A stretch of DNA of 64,000 nt from Streptomyces noursei ATCC 11455 (GCF_001704275.1 NZ_CP011533.1:5208001-5272000); one strand, 5' to 3'. Counted from the first letter of the stretch, positions 35,599-55,442 are shown. Program-made: numbers and translations. Notes: generated from the sequence alone by a model not told the origin.

Positions 35599-36315
35599 GT
35601 GAAGCGCAGCAAGACTCTTCGCAACGCGGACGCGAAGATCGACCGGGAGCGTCTGTACGCCCCGCTCGAGGCCGTCCGTCTCGCCAAGGACACCTCCTCG
35701 GCCAAGTTCGACTCGACCGTCGAGGTCGCCATGCGTCTGGGCGTCGACCCGCGCAAGGCCGACCAGATGGTCCGCGGCACCGTGAACCTCCCGCACGGCA
35801 CCGGTAAGACCGCCCGGGTCCTGGTCTTCGCGACCGGTGACCGTGCTGCGGCCGCGGAAGCCGCCGGCGCCGACATCGTCGGCTCGGACGAACTGATCGA
35901 CGAGGTCTCCAAGGGCCGTCTGGACTTCGACGCCGTCGTCGCCACCCCGGACCTCATGGGCAAGGTCGGCCGCCTCGGCCGCGTGCTCGGTCCCCGTGGT
36001 CTGATGCCGAACCCGAAGACCGGCACCGTCACCCCGGACGTCGCCAAGGCCGTCACCGACATCAAGGGCGGCAAGATCGAGTTCCGGGTCGACAAGCACT
36101 CCAACCTCCACTTCATCATCGGCAAGGTGTCCTTCGACGACGCCAAGCTGGTGGAGAACTACGCCGCGGCGCTGGAGGAGATCACCCGTCTGAAGCCGTC
36201 CGCCGCCAAGGGCCGCTACATCAAGAAGGCGACGATCACCACCACCATGGGCCCCGGCGTCCCGGTGGACCCCAACCGCACCCGCAACCTCCTCGTCGAG
36301 GACGAGGCCGTCTGA
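35599..36315 (+). CDS. rplA: 50S ribosomal protein L1
   Basis: 238 residues from GTG with CAGGAG 7 bases upstream. Typical body: [22 protein letters not shown] near the start, [22 protein letters not shown] in the middle, and [21 protein letters not shown] near the end. Binds the mobile L1 stalk of 23S rRNA; in many bacteria it also represses its own operon's translation. Followed by a strong terminator. Confidence 0.98.
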   Translation: MKRSKTLRNADAKIDRERLYAPLEAVRLAKDTSSAKFDSTVEVAMRLGVDPRKADQMVRGTVNLPHGTGKTARVLVFATGDRAAAAEAAGADIVGSDELIDEVSKGRLDFDAVVATPDLMGKVGRLGRVLGPRGLMPNPKTGTVTPDVAKAVTDIKGGKIEFRVDKHSNLHFIIGKVSFDDAKLVENYAAALEEITRLKPSAAKGRYIKKATITTTMGPGVPVDPNRTRNLLVEDEAV

Positions 36316-36352
36316 TCGTTTCGATCGATGCCTCATAGCGCGTGACGCGTGA

Positions 36353-36392
36353 CGTCAGGCCCCGCTTTCCGTTCGGAGAGCGGGGCCTGACG
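36353..36392 (+). terminator. rplA terminator
   Basis: CGTCAGGCCCCGCT (36353-36366) pairs with AGCGGGGCCTGACG (36379-36392), and four more pairs close a GTTC tetraloop. Starts about 38 bases past the rplA stop codon. Confidence 0.85.
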
Positions 36393-36483
36393 CGTTCATA
36401 ACAGGGCCGCCAGGCGCGCTGTCTGCGGCCTGCACTACAGTCCCCTGCGAGGTCCGTAGAGGAAATCAAAGGGGGAGCCTCAC

Positions 36484-37341
36484 GTGCGCAGCACGCGTAT
36501 AGCCGCCGCCGTCGCGGCGGGAGTCGTCATGATGGCCGGTCTGACCGCTTGCAACAGCGGTGGCGACAAGAGCAACGGCACCGGCGGTGGCAGCGCCAGC
36601 GGTGGCAGGAACGACGCGGCGGGGGCGAAGTCCCCGCTGGACGCCGCGCTGGCCTCGCTGAAGACGGCGTCGCAGCAGACGGGCGACAAGAAGTCCGCGC
36701 AGATCGACGGCACGCAGAAGCTGGGTCCGGTCACGCGCACGCTGAAGGGCGCGATGGACTGGTCGAACGGGACCAACATGACCCTCGACATCACCACGAC
36801 CGGTGGGCCGATGGCGACCGGCAAGCCCATGAAGGCGCTGTACACGCCCCAGGCGATGTACGTGAACATGGGCATGCCGATGGGCGGCAAGAGCTGGATC
36901 AAGTACGACTACGCAGCCCTGGCCAAGCAGGGTCCGGCCGGCGCCCTGATGAAGGACGCCATACAGAACAACGACCCGGTCAAGTCGGTGAACCTGCTCA
37001 TCGCCTCCGGCAAGGTCCAGGAGGCCGGCAAGGAGGACGTCCGCGGCGTCCAGGCGACCCACTACACCGGCAAGGTCGCCGTGGCCGAGATGGCCAAGCT
37101 GCAGTCCAAGAGCCTCAGCGAGGCCGACCTGAAGGCGCTGGAGGTGCAGCTCAAGAAGGTCGGCGCGACGACGGAGACCATCGACCTGTGGATCGGCCCG
37201 GACAACACGCTCGTGAAGAAGCGTGAGCAGGTGGACGGCCAGCAGCCCCAGGACTCCACCGTCTTCTACTCGAACTACGGCACCAAGGTCACCGTGACCC
37301 CGCCGCCGGCCGGCGACACCATGGCCGCTCCCGGCACCTGA
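36484..37341 (+). CDS. Secreted lipoprotein, LppX/LolA-like
   Basis: 285 residues from GTG with AGGGGGAG upstream. Lipoprotein signal peptide RSTRIAAAVAAGVVMMAGLTAC with lipobox LTAC, then a Gly/Ser linker and a beta-rich domain (TQKLGPVTRTLKGAMDWS; TVFYSNYGTKVTV near the end). The domain resembles mycobacterial LppX/LprG-type lipid-carrying lipoproteins and LolA. Ligand unknown. A TACAGT hexamer at 36436-36441 may be its -10 element. Located between rplA and rplJ, as in other Streptomyces. Confidence 0.85.
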   Translation: MRSTRIAAAVAAGVVMMAGLTACNSGGDKSNGTGGGSASGGRNDAAGAKSPLDAALASLKTASQQTGDKKSAQIDGTQKLGPVTRTLKGAMDWSNGTNMTLDITTTGGPMATGKPMKALYTPQAMYVNMGMPMGGKSWIKYDYAALAKQGPAGALMKDAIQNNDPVKSVNLLIASGKVQEAGKEDVRGVQATHYTGKVAVAEMAKLQSKSLSEADLKALEVQLKKVGATTETIDLWIGPDNTLVKKREQVDGQQPQDSTVFYSNYGTKVTVTPPPAGDTMAAPGT

Positions 37342-37398
37342 GCCGTGCGGCCGCGGCGGGGTGTCCCAGACGCCCGCCGCGGCCCCACACGGGCCGAT

Positions 37399-37428
37399 TT
37401 GCCTGCGCGTAGGCCCTTCCCGTACGGT
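37399..37428 (+). promoter_or_regulatory. Predicted rplJ-rplL promoter
   Basis: TTGCCT (37399-37404) and TACGGT (37423-37428), 18-base spacing. Transcription would begin near 37435, giving a leader of about 215 bases before rplJ. Confidence 0.6.
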
Positions 37429-37434
37429 GTCCCG

Positions 37435-37649
37435 GAAGCCAAAGACCGCTGGTTGTCTCTGCGCGTCCGATTCCGGGCGTGTGGTGGCCGAAGGATCCGC
37501 TAGCTGCGGACGGCCTGCGCAGGTTGTGTGGAGAGACTCCCGGGCATTTCTGTGTTCGGTCGAGTAACGCCCCGTGCCCTGCGCCGGGGCGTTTGTTTTG
37601 CCCAGCCCCTTCTGCGCGGTCCTCATCACCCGGAAGGAGGCCGAGGCTC
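37435..37649 (+). promoter_or_regulatory. rplJ leader (L10-type) with attenuator-like hairpin
   Basis: Untranslated leader expected to bind the L10-L12 complex for autoregulation; such leaders are known upstream of rplJ in many bacteria. Several short complementary segments occur. The clearest element is a hairpin with arms AACGCCCCG (37566-37574) and CGGGGCGTT (37585-37593), followed by TGTTTTG. It looks like an intrinsic terminator 57 bases before the rplJ start. The L10-binding kink-turn itself was not resolved by eye. Confidence 0.6.
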
Positions 37650-38180
37650 ATGGCGAGGCCCGACAAGGTCACAGCCGTCGACGAGATTGCCGACAAGTTC
37701 CGCAACTCGAACGCCGCTGTTGTGACGGCGTACACCGGTCTTACCGTCGCGCAGATCCGGAATCTGCGCCGTTCGCTCGGTGACAACGCTCAGTACCGTG
37801 TGGTGAAGAACACGCTGACCAAGATCGCGGCCAAGGAGGCCGGGATCTCTGCGCTGGACGAGCACCTCAGTGGCTCGACGGCCGTCGCCTTCGTTACCGG
37901 TGACCCGGTCGAGGCGGCGAAGGGTCTTCGTGACTTCGCCAAGGAGAACCAGAACCTCGTCATCAAGGGCGGCGTCCTTGACGGCAAGGCTCTCTCCGCC
38001 GACGAGATCAAGAAGCTTGCGGACCTCGAGTCCCGCGAGGTTCTGCTCAGCAAGCTGGCCGGTGCCTTCAAGGCGAAGCAGTCCCAGGCTGCCTCCGTCT
38101 TCCAGGCGCTGCCGTCGAAGCTCGTCCGCACCGTGGACGCGCTGCGCGCCAAGCAGGCCGAGCAGGGCGGTGCCGAGTAA
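37650..38180 (+). CDS. rplJ: 50S ribosomal protein L10
   Basis: 176 residues starting [20 protein letters not shown] after GGAAGGAGG. Globular rRNA-binding part includes [16 protein letters not shown] and [13 protein letters not shown]; the C-terminal helix that binds L7/L12 dimers ends [13 protein letters not shown]. Forms the base of the ribosomal stalk. Translated with rplL from one leader-controlled message. Confidence 0.98.
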   Translation: MARPDKVTAVDEIADKFRNSNAAVVTAYTGLTVAQIRNLRRSLGDNAQYRVVKNTLTKIAAKEAGISALDEHLSGSTAVAFVTGDPVEAAKGLRDFAKENQNLVIKGGVLDGKALSADEIKKLADLESREVLLSKLAGAFKAKQSQAASVFQALPSKLVRTVDALRAKQAEQGGAE

Positions 38181-38287
38181 TTCGGCTCGCGTCATGATCC
38201 GCGCCGTCCCGGCGCGGGTTACAGCGGGCCGCACGCCCGCCGAAATGTACATCCGGCACCAGCCGATTTAGTGGAAGGACCGCCACC

Positions 38288-38674
38288 ATGGCGAAGCTCA
38301 CCCAGGACGAGCTGCTCGAGCAGTTCGAAGGCATGACCCTCATCGAGCTCTCCGAGTTCGTGAAGGCCTTCGAGGAGAAGTTCGACGTCACCGCTGCCGC
38401 CGCTGCCCCGGTCGTCGTCGCCGGTGCCGCCGGTGGCGCCGAGGCCGAGGCCGAGGAGGAGAAGGACGAGTTCGACGTCATCCTCACCGGCGCCGGCGAC
38501 AAGAAGATCCAGGTCATCAAGGTCGTGCGTGAGCTGACCTCCCTGGGTCTGAAGGAGGCCAAGGACCTCGTCGACGGCACCCCGAAGCCGGTCCTCGAGA
38601 AGGTCGCCAAGGACGCCGCGGAGAAGGCCGCCGAGGCCCTCAAGGGCGCCGGCGCCTCCGTCGAGGTCAAGTGA
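38288..38674 (+). CDS. rplL: 50S ribosomal protein L7/L12
   Basis: 128 residues: N-terminal dimerisation domain ([22 protein letters not shown]), flexible Ala/Gly/Glu-rich hinge (residues ~37-57), and C-terminal factor-binding domain ([21 protein letters not shown] and [16 protein letters not shown]). Recruits and stimulates translational GTPases. Lies 107 bases after rplJ; a strong hairpin follows. Confidence 0.98.
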   Translation: MAKLTQDELLEQFEGMTLIELSEFVKAFEEKFDVTAAAAAPVVVAGAAGGAEAEAEEEKDEFDVILTGAGDKKIQVIKVVRELTSLGLKEAKDLVDGTPKPVLEKVAKDAAEKAAEALKGAGASVEVK

Positions 38675-38731
38675 CCTTGGTGAGTCTCTGACTCCCGTCC
38701 GCCGCGCCTGAGGGCGTAACGCGGACACCGC

Positions 38732-38765
38732 GAAGGGCGATCACCCATACGGGTGGTCGCCCTTC
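38732..38765 (+). terminator. rplL terminator-like hairpin
   Basis: GAAGGGCGATCACCC (38732-38746) pairs with GGGTGGTCGCCCTTC (38751-38765), one G-T pair, 4-base loop. No U-tract. In E. coli a hairpin at this place attenuates read-through into rpoBC; the same may apply here. Confidence 0.75.
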
Positions 38766-39303
38766 CGCGTACCCGCCCCGGCTGCGTTGCCCCGCGTCGG
38801 AGTGCGAGTATGGTGATCTTCGTTGTCCGGACGCACCTCCATGTGACGATCTCCCAGAGGCGGGGGGCCTTGACGAACCGGACGCGGCGCGCAATTCTCG
38901 GGACGCGACGCAGAAGCGGTCCAGGGTTCGAGGCATGGATCGCCGACGAAGAGGGAAGCATCGGTGTGCGCCACTGGCGCAGGGCTTTCGGCAGGCGCAG
39001 GGCATTGGGCGGAGAGAAGAACAACGAGGGGCCCCTCCGTTGCGGAGGGGATGACCTCCCGGAGGGAGAAGATCGGGACGCGGTGCGATACCGGTCTTCG
39101 GAATCTCGCTCTGGACATCAGTGGGCCATGTGGCTACACTGACCCTTTGCGCTGCCTGTTAGCTGCTCCCTGCCCGTCACCAGGGGCATACCCGAGCCCG
39201 AGCAAAGCTAAATGGACCGCCCTGACCTGGGCTTCTCGACCGCTCTGCTCGATTCGGGACCGGTACGCGCGTAGTGAGTCCGAGCCCTCGGAAGGACCCC
39301 CTC
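38766..39303 (+). promoter_or_regulatory. rpoB upstream region with predicted promoter
   Basis: About 540 bases without a supported gene. The clearest promoter in it is TGGACA (39112-39117), a 17-base spacer and TACACT (39135-39140). Transcription would start near 39147, leaving a leader of about 157 bases before rpoB. The region also contains complementary G/C-rich segments (GGGGCCCCTCCGTTGCGGAG near 39028) that may fold. No open frame here has family similarity that I recognise. Confidence 0.6.
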
Positions 39304-42789
<3,486 letters not shown>

Positions 42790-42887
42790 CGGGTCTGGCC
42801 GGGAACTCCAAGCCCCACAGAGCTCCCGGCCCCGCCCCGGACCCCGACAGACCATAGAGACACGACCCTGAGAGGGATTGACGCATA

Positions 42888-46787
<3,900 letters not shown>

Positions 46788-46802
46788 GGCCATATCGCGT
46801 CA

Positions 46803-46836
46803 GCAGGGCGGTCACCCCACGGGGTGGCCGCCCTGC
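46803..46836 (+). terminator. rpoC terminator
   Basis: GCAGGGCGGTCACCC (46803-46817) pairs with GGTGGCCGCCCTGC (up to 46836), 15 pairs with one G-T and a 4-base loop, 15 bases past the rpoC stop codon. No U-tract. Confidence 0.85.
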
Positions 46837-46928
46837 GGCGTTCGCGGTGCCAAGGGAACTCGTCCTCCCAATGCTGCGTCTGTGATGAGAGGATGGGGAC
46901 AACTGTTGAGCGGGGGGAGGTTCGCGAC

Positions 46929-47477
46929 ATGGCATTCCAGCCGTGGCAGGGTGGGCAGCCCGCGCAGAACCCGTATCAGGCGCCGGCCATGCGGGCCTCG
47001 CACGCGGATCGCGAGCGGGCGGTCGACGTGCTGAAGGCGGGGTTCGCCGAGGGGCGGCTGGCGCAGTCCGAGTACGAGCAGCGGATGTCCCGGGCCTATC
47101 AGGCGCAGACCCACGCCGAGCTCCAGATGCTGGTCGCCGACCTGCCGCAGGGACCGGTGCCGCAGGCGGAGTTCGCGCCGCGACCGATGATGCCCGCGGT
47201 GCCCGCCACGTTCCTCCCGATGCAGATGCCGATGCCGCAGCCGACCAACGGCGCGGCGACGGGCGCGCTGGTGTGCGGGCTGATAGGGCCGTTGACCTGG
47301 GGGCTGACGTCGATCCCCGCGGTGGTCCTGGGGCACAAGGCGCGGGCCGAGATCCGGCGCACGGGTCAGCGGGGCGACGGCCAGGCGGTCGCCGGCCTGG
47401 TGCTCGGCTGGCTCGGGATCGGCGCCTGGGCACTGTTCTTCCTGGTGGTGGCGTTGGTCGCGGTGTCCCGCGGCTGA
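46929..47477 (+). CDS. DUF1707 / DUF4190 membrane protein
   Basis: 182 residues from ATG with GGGGGGAGG upstream. Residues ~18-70 form a DUF1707 (SHOCT-like) domain: MRASHADRERAVDVLKAGFAEG, then LAQSEYEQRMSRAY. A Pro/Met-rich linker follows, then two membrane segments of DUF4190 type (ALVCGLIGPLTWGLTSIPAVVLG and VAGLVLGWLGIGAWALFFLVV). Function unknown. Conserved in Streptomyces between rpoC and rpsL, so possibly related to membrane or envelope homeostasis, though nothing here shows that. Confidence 0.9.
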   Translation: MAFQPWQGGQPAQNPYQAPAMRASHADRERAVDVLKAGFAEGRLAQSEYEQRMSRAYQAQTHAELQMLVADLPQGPVPQAEFAPRPMMPAVPATFLPMQMPMPQPTNGAATGALVCGLIGPLTWGLTSIPAVVLGHKARAEIRRTGQRGDGQAVAGLVLGWLGIGAWALFFLVVALVAVSRG

Positions 47478-47570
47478 GGGCCGTGTGCCTTCTTCCGTAG
47501 CGCAGTCGAGCGCACTACCGTGGCGGCAGCGCGGGCGGAGTCCGGCGTGTCCTTCGCGTGTGCATTTGTT

Positions 47571-47599
47571 TTGACCGCAGCCAATGCGCTAGGTACGCT
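47571..47599 (+). promoter_or_regulatory. Predicted str operon (rpsL) promoter
   Basis: TTGACC (47571-47576), 17-base spacer, TACGCT (47594-47599): the best vegetative promoter match in the window. Transcription would start near 47606, giving a leader of about 218 bases. The rest of the 346-base gap (47478-47823) holds that leader, with the shared element at 47746-47770; I see no gene. Confidence 0.7.
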
Positions 47600-47745
47600 C
47601 TGACCTTGTGCCTGGGGTGTCCCTGGGCTGCCGTGCGCGCCTTCTCCCGCCAGTTCCGGCCGGAGAGTCCCGGCAGCACGGAAGCCGGGTTTTGACACCG
47701 CAATCTGCCGCCGCCCTCGTTCCAGCGAGGCAGGTCTGCAGTATT

Positions 47746-47770
47746 CGACACACCCGACCGCGTGGGTCGG
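47746..47770 (+). promoter_or_regulatory. Shared ribosomal-operon leader element, rpsL copy
   Basis: 25-base element with core CCCGACCGCGTGGGTCGG. CCCGACC pairs with GGTCGGG across a GCGTG loop (7 pairs, the last using base 47771). Identical at 24 of 25 positions to 52519-52543 in the rpsJ leader. It lies 53 bases before the rpsL start codon. Role unknown; see findings. Confidence 0.75.
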
Positions 47771-47823
47771 GGAATGTTCCAGGTTAGCTTTACCGAGACT
47801 GGCACACAGAAACCGGAGAAGTA

Positions 47824-48195
47824 GTGCCTACGATCCAGCAGCTGGTCCGTAAGGGCCGGCAGGACAAGGTCGAGAAGAACAAGACGCCCGCACTTGAGGG
47901 TTCGCCCCAGCGCCGTGGCGTCTGCACGCGTGTGTTCACGACCACCCCGAAGAAGCCGAACTCGGCCCTGCGTAAGGTCGCGCGTGTGCGTCTGACCAGT
48001 GGGATCGAGGTCACCGCTTACATTCCGGGTGAGGGCCACAACCTGCAGGAGCACTCGATCGTGCTCGTGCGTGGCGGCCGTGTGAAGGACCTGCCGGGTG
48101 TTCGGTACAAGATCATCCGCGGCTCCCTCGACACGCAGGGCGTCAAGAACCGCAAGCAGGCTCGCAGCCGCTACGGCGCCAAGAAGGAGAAGTAA
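47824..48195 (+). CDS. rpsL: 30S ribosomal protein S12
   Basis: 123 residues from GTG. Decoding-centre protein. [14 protein letters not shown] at the N-terminus, [16 protein letters not shown] with K43, and [17 protein letters not shown] with K88. Both streptomycin-site lysines are wild type, so ribosomal streptomycin resistance is not predicted. First gene of the str operon (rpsL-rpsG-fusA-tuf). Confidence 0.98.
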   Translation: MPTIQQLVRKGRQDKVEKNKTPALEGSPQRRGVCTRVFTTTPKKPNSALRKVARVRLTSGIEVTAYIPGEGHNLQEHSIVLVRGGRVKDLPGVRYKIIRGSLDTQGVKNRKQARSRYGAKKEK

Positions 48196-48197
48196 GA

Positions 48198-48668
48198 ATG
48201 CCTCGTAAGGGCCCCGCCCCGAAGCGCCCGGTCATCATCGACCCGGTCTACGGCTCTCCTCTGGTGACCTCCCTCATCAACAAGGTGCTGCTGAACGGCA
48301 AGCGCTCCACCGCCGAGCGCATCGTCTACGGCGCCATGGAGGGTCTGCGTGAGAAGACCGGCACCGACCCGGTCATCACGCTGAAGCGCGCGCTGGAGAA
48401 CATCAAGCCGACCCTTGAGGTCAAGTCCCGCCGTGTCGGTGGCGCGACCTACCAGGTCCCGGTCGAGGTCAAGCCCGGCCGCGCCGCCACCCTCTCGCTC
48501 CGCTGGCTCGTGGGCTACTCCCGCGCCCGCCGCGAGAAGACCATGACCGAGCGCCTCATGAACGAACTGCTCGACGCCTCCAACGGCCTCGGCGCTTCGG
48601 TCAAGAAGCGTGAGGACACGCACAAGATGGCCGAGTCCAACAAGGCCTTCGCGCACTACCGCTGGTAG
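48198..48668 (+). CDS. rpsG: 30S ribosomal protein S7
   Basis: 156 residues starting [20 protein letters not shown], two bases after rpsL. Helical 16S-binding core includes [20 protein letters not shown] and [14 protein letters not shown], ending [11 protein letters not shown]. Nucleates assembly of the 30S head. In E. coli S7 represses its own operon; no S7 site was identified in this 2-base junction. Confidence 0.98.
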   Translation: MPRKGPAPKRPVIIDPVYGSPLVTSLINKVLLNGKRSTAERIVYGAMEGLREKTGTDPVITLKRALENIKPTLEVKSRRVGGATYQVPVEVKPGRAATLSLRWLVGYSRARREKTMTERLMNELLDASNGLGASVKKREDTHKMAESNKAFAHYRW

Positions 48669-48707
48669 TCGCAACCCCCATCGAGACCGAGAGAAGATTG
48701 AGCCACT

Positions 48708-50828
<2,121 letters not shown>

Positions 50829-50872
50829 CTCACCCGTCGAGTTCACGCTCTAGGCTTGACTCCGGAACCCGT

Positions 50873-50909
50873 AGGGGCCGTTCCGCCGCAACAGCGGAGG
50901 AACGCCCCT
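50873..50909 (+). promoter_or_regulatory. Hairpin in fusA-tuf gap
   Basis: AGGGGC (50873-50878) pairs with GCCCCT (50904-50909), then GTTCC/GGAAC and CCGC/GCGG close an AACA loop with one bulge and one mismatch. It lies in the 158-base fusA-tuf gap. A TAGGCT hexamer (50851-50856) upstream could be the -10 of a separate tuf promoter; separate tuf transcription is known in Streptomyces. The hairpin may be a terminator-like or mRNA-stabilising element. Confidence 0.5.
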
Positions 50910-50986
50910 CGGGCCCGGGCTATCCAGCAAAGATCACCTGGCGCCGATGAGTAAGGCGTACAGAACCACTCCACAGGAGGACCCCA

Positions 50987-52180
<1,194 letters not shown>

Positions 52181-52218
52181 GACGGTCCGGTTGATCCGGT
52201 AGCTCTCCGGAGCATCCA

Positions 52219-52254
52219 GGAAGCCCCGCTCACCATCAGGTGGGCGGGGCTTCT
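52219..52254 (+). terminator. tuf terminator
   Basis: GAAGCCCCGC (52220-52229) pairs with GCGGGGCTTC (52244-52253), continued inside by TCACC/GGTGG to a 4-base loop, followed by TT. Separates the str and S10 operons. Confidence 0.88.
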
Positions 52255-52603
52255 TGACAGTCGGGGCTCGATTGGCCTTACGCAACCCGCGTATGGCACA
52301 CTGTCCAGGTTGCTCGGTTGAGTGCCGATGCTGCGCGCCTCCCGCCGGGAGGACTGGAAGCGAGTCCCAGGTATTCGTCGCCCCTTTTCAGGGGCGGAAG
52401 TACGGGAATCTTCCGGGAAGTGTCAGCGGGGTGCCTCTTCCAGGCGCCCGGTGGGTGTTCTTCCCCCACGCTCTCCTCCTCGAGGGATCTTCCATGTGGA
52501 GATTTACGAGAAGGGGTGCGACACGCCCGACCGCGTGGGTCGGAGAAGAACGGTGACCTCCCGGGTCCCAGAGCGTTACGAGAGACAGGACTACGAAGTA
52601 GCC
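52255..52603 (+). promoter_or_regulatory. S10 operon promoter and leader region
   Basis: About 350 bases without a gene. TTGACA (52254-52259) and TTGGCC (52272-52277) are -35-like, and CACACT (52297-52302) or TATGGC (52292-52297) are -10-like, but no pair is ideal. The leader contains two small hairpins, CCTCCC-gcc-GGGAGG (52338-52352) and CGCCCCT-tttc-AGGGGCG (52379-52396), then the shared element at 52519-52543. In-frame codons upstream of 52604 do not encode S10-like sequence. Confidence 0.55.
52519..52543 (+). promoter_or_regulatory. Shared ribosomal-operon leader element, rpsJ copy
   Basis: 25-base element, 24/25 identical to 47746-47770 in the rpsL leader, core CCCGACCGCGTGGGTCGG (CCGACC/GGTCGG stem, GCGTG loop). 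It lies 60 bases before the rpsJ start codon. Downstream of both copies is a TTAC-GAGA stretch (rpsJ: GTTACGAGAGAC near 52575; rpsL: TTTACCGAGAC near 47790). Confidence 0.75.
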
Positions 52604-52912
52604 ATGGCGGGACAGAAGATCCGCATCCGGCTCAAGGCCTACGACCACGAGGTCATCGACTCCTCGGCGAAGAAGATCGTCGAGACGGTGACCCGCACTG
52701 GTGCGTCGGTCGCGGGCCCGGTGCCGCTGCCCACTGAGAAGAACGTGTACTGCGTCATCAAGTCGCCGCACAAGTACAAGGACTCGCGCGAGCACTTCGA
52801 GATGCGCACGCACAAGCGCCTGATCGACATCCTCGACCCGACGCCCAAGACCGTTGACTCGCTGATGCGCCTGGACCTTCCGGCCGGCGTTGACATCGAG
52901 ATCAAGCTCTGA
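52604..52912 (+). CDS. rpsJ: 30S ribosomal protein S10
   Basis: 102 residues starting [20 protein letters not shown]; later [20 protein letters not shown] and the loop [13 protein letters not shown]. 30S head protein; in E. coli also NusE in antitermination complexes. First gene of the S10 operon, behind a leader with the shared element. Spacing to rplC is 14 bases. Confidence 0.98.
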   Translation: MAGQKIRIRLKAYDHEVIDSSAKKIVETVTRTGASVAGPVPLPTEKNVYCVIKSPHKYKDSREHFEMRTHKRLIDILDPTPKTVDSLMRLDLPAGVDIEIKL

Positions 52913-52926
52913 GAGGCGCGGAAGAG

Positions 52927-53571
52927 ATGGCTAAGCAGATCAAGGGGCTCCTGGGCGAGAAGCTCGGCATGACCCAGGTCTGGGACGAGAACAACCGTGT
53001 CGTCCCGGTGACCGTGGTGAAGGCCGGCCCCTGCGTCGTTACCCAGGTGCGCACCAATGACCAGGACGGCTACGACTCCGTCCAGATCGCCTTCGGCGAG
53101 ATCGACCCGCGCAAGGTGAACAAGCCCCTCAAGGGCCACTTCGCGAAGGCCGACGTCACCCCCCGTCGCCACCTCGTCGAGGTCCGTACCGCCGACGCGA
53201 GCGAGTACAGCCTCGGCCAGGAGCTCAGCGCCGACGTCTTCGAGGCGGGCGTGAAGGTGGACGTGACCGGCAAGAGCAAGGGCAAGGGCTTCGCCGGTGT
53301 CATGAAGCGTCACGGCTTCGGCGGTGGCAAGGCTTCGCACGGTGCCCACCGCGTGCACCGCAAGCCGGGCTCCATCGGTGGCTGCGCCACCCCGGGCCGC
53401 GTGTTCAAGGGCATGCGGATGGCCGGCCGTATGGGCAATGAGCGGGTCACCACCCAGAACCTGACCGTCCACGCCGTTGACGCGGAGAAGGGTCTGCTGC
53501 TCATCAAGGGCGCAGTTCCTGGTCCGAACGGCGGCCTCGTCCTGGTCCGTACCGCGGCCAAGGGGGCCTGA
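52927..53571 (+). CDS. rplC: 50S ribosomal protein L3
   Basis: 214 residues starting [21 protein letters not shown]. The long central extension that reaches the peptidyl transferase centre contains [20 protein letters not shown] and [19 protein letters not shown], including the Gln-methylation-region equivalent. Binds 23S domain VI early in assembly. Eight bases before rplD. Confidence 0.98.
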   Translation: MAKQIKGLLGEKLGMTQVWDENNRVVPVTVVKAGPCVVTQVRTNDQDGYDSVQIAFGEIDPRKVNKPLKGHFAKADVTPRRHLVEVRTADASEYSLGQELSADVFEAGVKVDVTGKSKGKGFAGVMKRHGFGGGKASHGAHRVHRKPGSIGGCATPGRVFKGMRMAGRMGNERVTTQNLTVHAVDAEKGLLLIKGAVPGPNGGLVLVRTAAKGA

Positions 53572-53579
53572 GGTAACCG

Positions 53580-54230
53580 ATGAGCACCATTGACATCCTT
53601 TCGCCGGCAGGCGACAAGGCCGGGACCGTCGAGCTCCCCACGGAGATCTTCGACGCCAAGGTCAGCATCCCGCTGATCCACCAGGTCGTCGTCGCGCAGC
53701 TGGCCGCTGCCCGTCAGGGCACGCACAAGACCAAGACCCGCGGCGAGGTCCGTGGCGGTGGCAAGAAGCCGTACCGCCAGAAGGGCACCGGCCGTGCGCG
53801 CCAGGGTTCGACCCGTGCGCCGCAGTTCGCCGGTGGTGGCGTCGTCCACGGCCCCGTGCCGCGTGACTACAGCCAGCGGACCCCGAAGAAGATGAAGGCC
53901 GCCGCGCTGCGCGGTGCCCTCTCCGACCGGGCCCGCCACAGCCGCATCCACGTCGTCTCCGGCGTGGTCGAGGGCGCGGTGTCCACCAAGGCCGCCAAGG
54001 GCCTGTTCGGCAAGATCAGCGAGCGGAAGAACCTGCTCCTGGTCGCCGAGCGCTCCGACGAGGCCGCGTGGCTGTCCGCCCGTAACCTGCCCCAGGTGCA
54101 CATCCTGGAGCCGGGCCAGCTGAACACGTACGACGTGCTCGTCTCCGACGACGTGGTCTTCACCAAGGCCGCCTTCGAGTCCTTCGTGTCTGGCCCCAAG
54201 GCCGTTGAGACCGAAGGGAGCGACGCCTGA
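53580..54230 (+). CDS. rplD: 50S ribosomal protein L4
   Basis: 216 residues. The exit-tunnel loop is [43 protein letters not shown]; the globular part has [20 protein letters not shown]. In E. coli L4 autoregulates the S10 operon by binding its leader; whether it acts on this different leader is unknown. The stop overlaps the rplW start by one base (TGATG). Confidence 0.98.
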   Translation: MSTIDILSPAGDKAGTVELPTEIFDAKVSIPLIHQVVVAQLAAARQGTHKTKTRGEVRGGGKKPYRQKGTGRARQGSTRAPQFAGGGVVHGPVPRDYSQRTPKKMKAAALRGALSDRARHSRIHVVSGVVEGAVSTKAAKGLFGKISERKNLLLVAERSDEAAWLSARNLPQVHILEPGQLNTYDVLVSDDVVFTKAAFESFVSGPKAVETEGSDA

Positions 54231-54553
54231 TGACTGAGGCCGTCGTCACCAGCAAGACCTTCACGGACCCGCGCGACGTCCTCGTCAAGCCGGTTGTTTC
54301 CGAGAAGAGCTACGCGCTGCTGGACGAGAACAAGTACACGTTCATCGTCGACCCGCGCGCCAACAAGACCCAGATCAAGCAGGCCGTCCAGGCGGTCTTC
54401 TCGGTCAAGGTCACCGGGGTCAACACGATCAACCGGCAGGGCAAGCGCAAGCGCACCCGCACCGGTTTCGGGAAGCGTGCCAACACCAAGCGCGCCATCG
54501 TGACCCTCGCCGAGGGCGACCGTATCGACATCTTCGGCGGTCCGACCGCCTAA
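54230..54553 (+). CDS. rplW: 50S ribosomal protein L23
   Basis: 107 residues. [34 protein letters not shown] is the family core; the extended loop [20 protein letters not shown] contacts rRNA. Lies at the exit tunnel and docks trigger factor and SRP. Overlaps rplD by one base; 40 bases before rplB. Confidence 0.98.
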   Translation: MTEAVVTSKTFTDPRDVLVKPVVSEKSYALLDENKYTFIVDPRANKTQIKQAVQAVFSVKVTGVNTINRQGKRKRTRTGFGKRANTKRAIVTLAEGDRIDIFGGPTA

Positions 54554-54593
54554 CGGCGGTCCGGATCGTCCGAAATCGGACGAGGACTGAGAA

Positions 54594-55430
54594 ATGGGTA
54601 TCCGCAAGTACAAGCCGACGACCCCGGGCCGTCGTGGCTCCAGCGTCGCCGACTTTGTCGAGATCACGCGGTCCACGCCGGAGAAGTCGCTGGTCCGCCC
54701 GCTGCACAGCAAGGGCGGCCGTAACAACGCCGGTCGTGTGACCGTTCGCCACCAGGGCGGTGGCCACAAGCGCGCCTACCGTGTGATCGACTTCCGTCGT
54801 CACGACAAGGACGGCGTGCCGGCCAAGGTCGCGCACATCGAGTACGACCCCAACCGCACCGCGCGCATCGCGCTCCTGCACTACGCGGACGGCGAGAAGC
54901 GCTACATCATCGCCCCGCGCGGCCTGCAGCAGGGTGACCGGATTGAGAACGGCGCTGGCGCCGACATCAAGCCGGGCAACAACCTGCCGCTGCGCAACAT
55001 CCCGGTCGGTACGACCATCCACGCGATCGAGCTGCGGCCCGGCGGTGGCGCGAAGTTCGCCCGTTCCGCGGGTGCCTCCGTGCAGCTGCTGGCGCGGGAG
55101 GGCTCCATGGCCCACCTGCGTATGCCGTCCGGTGAGATCCGCCTGGTCGACGTCCGCTGCCGCGCCACTGTCGGCGAGGTCGGCAACGCCGAGCAGTCGA
55201 ACATCAACTGGGGTAAGGCCGGCCGCATGCGCTGGAAGGGCGTTCGCCCGACCGTGCGTGGTGTCGTGATGAACCCGGTTGACCACCCGCACGGTGGTGG
55301 TGAGGGCAAGACTTCCGGTGGTCGCCACCCGGTCTCGCCCTGGGGCAAGAAGGAGGGTCGTACTCGCTCGCCGAAGAAGGCCAGCAACAAGTACATCGTC
55401 CGCCGCCGCAAGACGAACAAGAAGCGCTAG
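54594..55430 (+). CDS. rplB: 50S ribosomal protein L2
   Basis: 278 residues starting [22 protein letters not shown] and SH3-like domains; the conserved peptidyl-transferase-proximal C-terminal segment [20 protein letters not shown] includes the critical His. Basic tail RRRKTNKKR. Required for subunit joining and peptidyl transfer. Confidence 0.98.
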   Translation: MGIRKYKPTTPGRRGSSVADFVEITRSTPEKSLVRPLHSKGGRNNAGRVTVRHQGGGHKRAYRVIDFRRHDKDGVPAKVAHIEYDPNRTARIALLHYADGEKRYIIAPRGLQQGDRIENGAGADIKPGNNLPLRNIPVGTTIHAIELRPGGGAKFARSAGASVQLLAREGSMAHLRMPSGEIRLVDVRCRATVGEVGNAEQSNINWGKAGRMRWKGVRPTVRGVVMNPVDHPHGGGEGKTSGGRHPVSPWGKKEGRTRSPKKASNKYIVRRRKTNKKR

Positions 55431-55442
55431 GAGCGGGTTTAG

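Noticed and set aside
37479..37649. N-terminal extension of L10 reading through the leader
   Set aside because: The extra residues are not L10-like, and a strong GGAAGGAGG site with ATG at 37650 gives the normal 176-residue protein.
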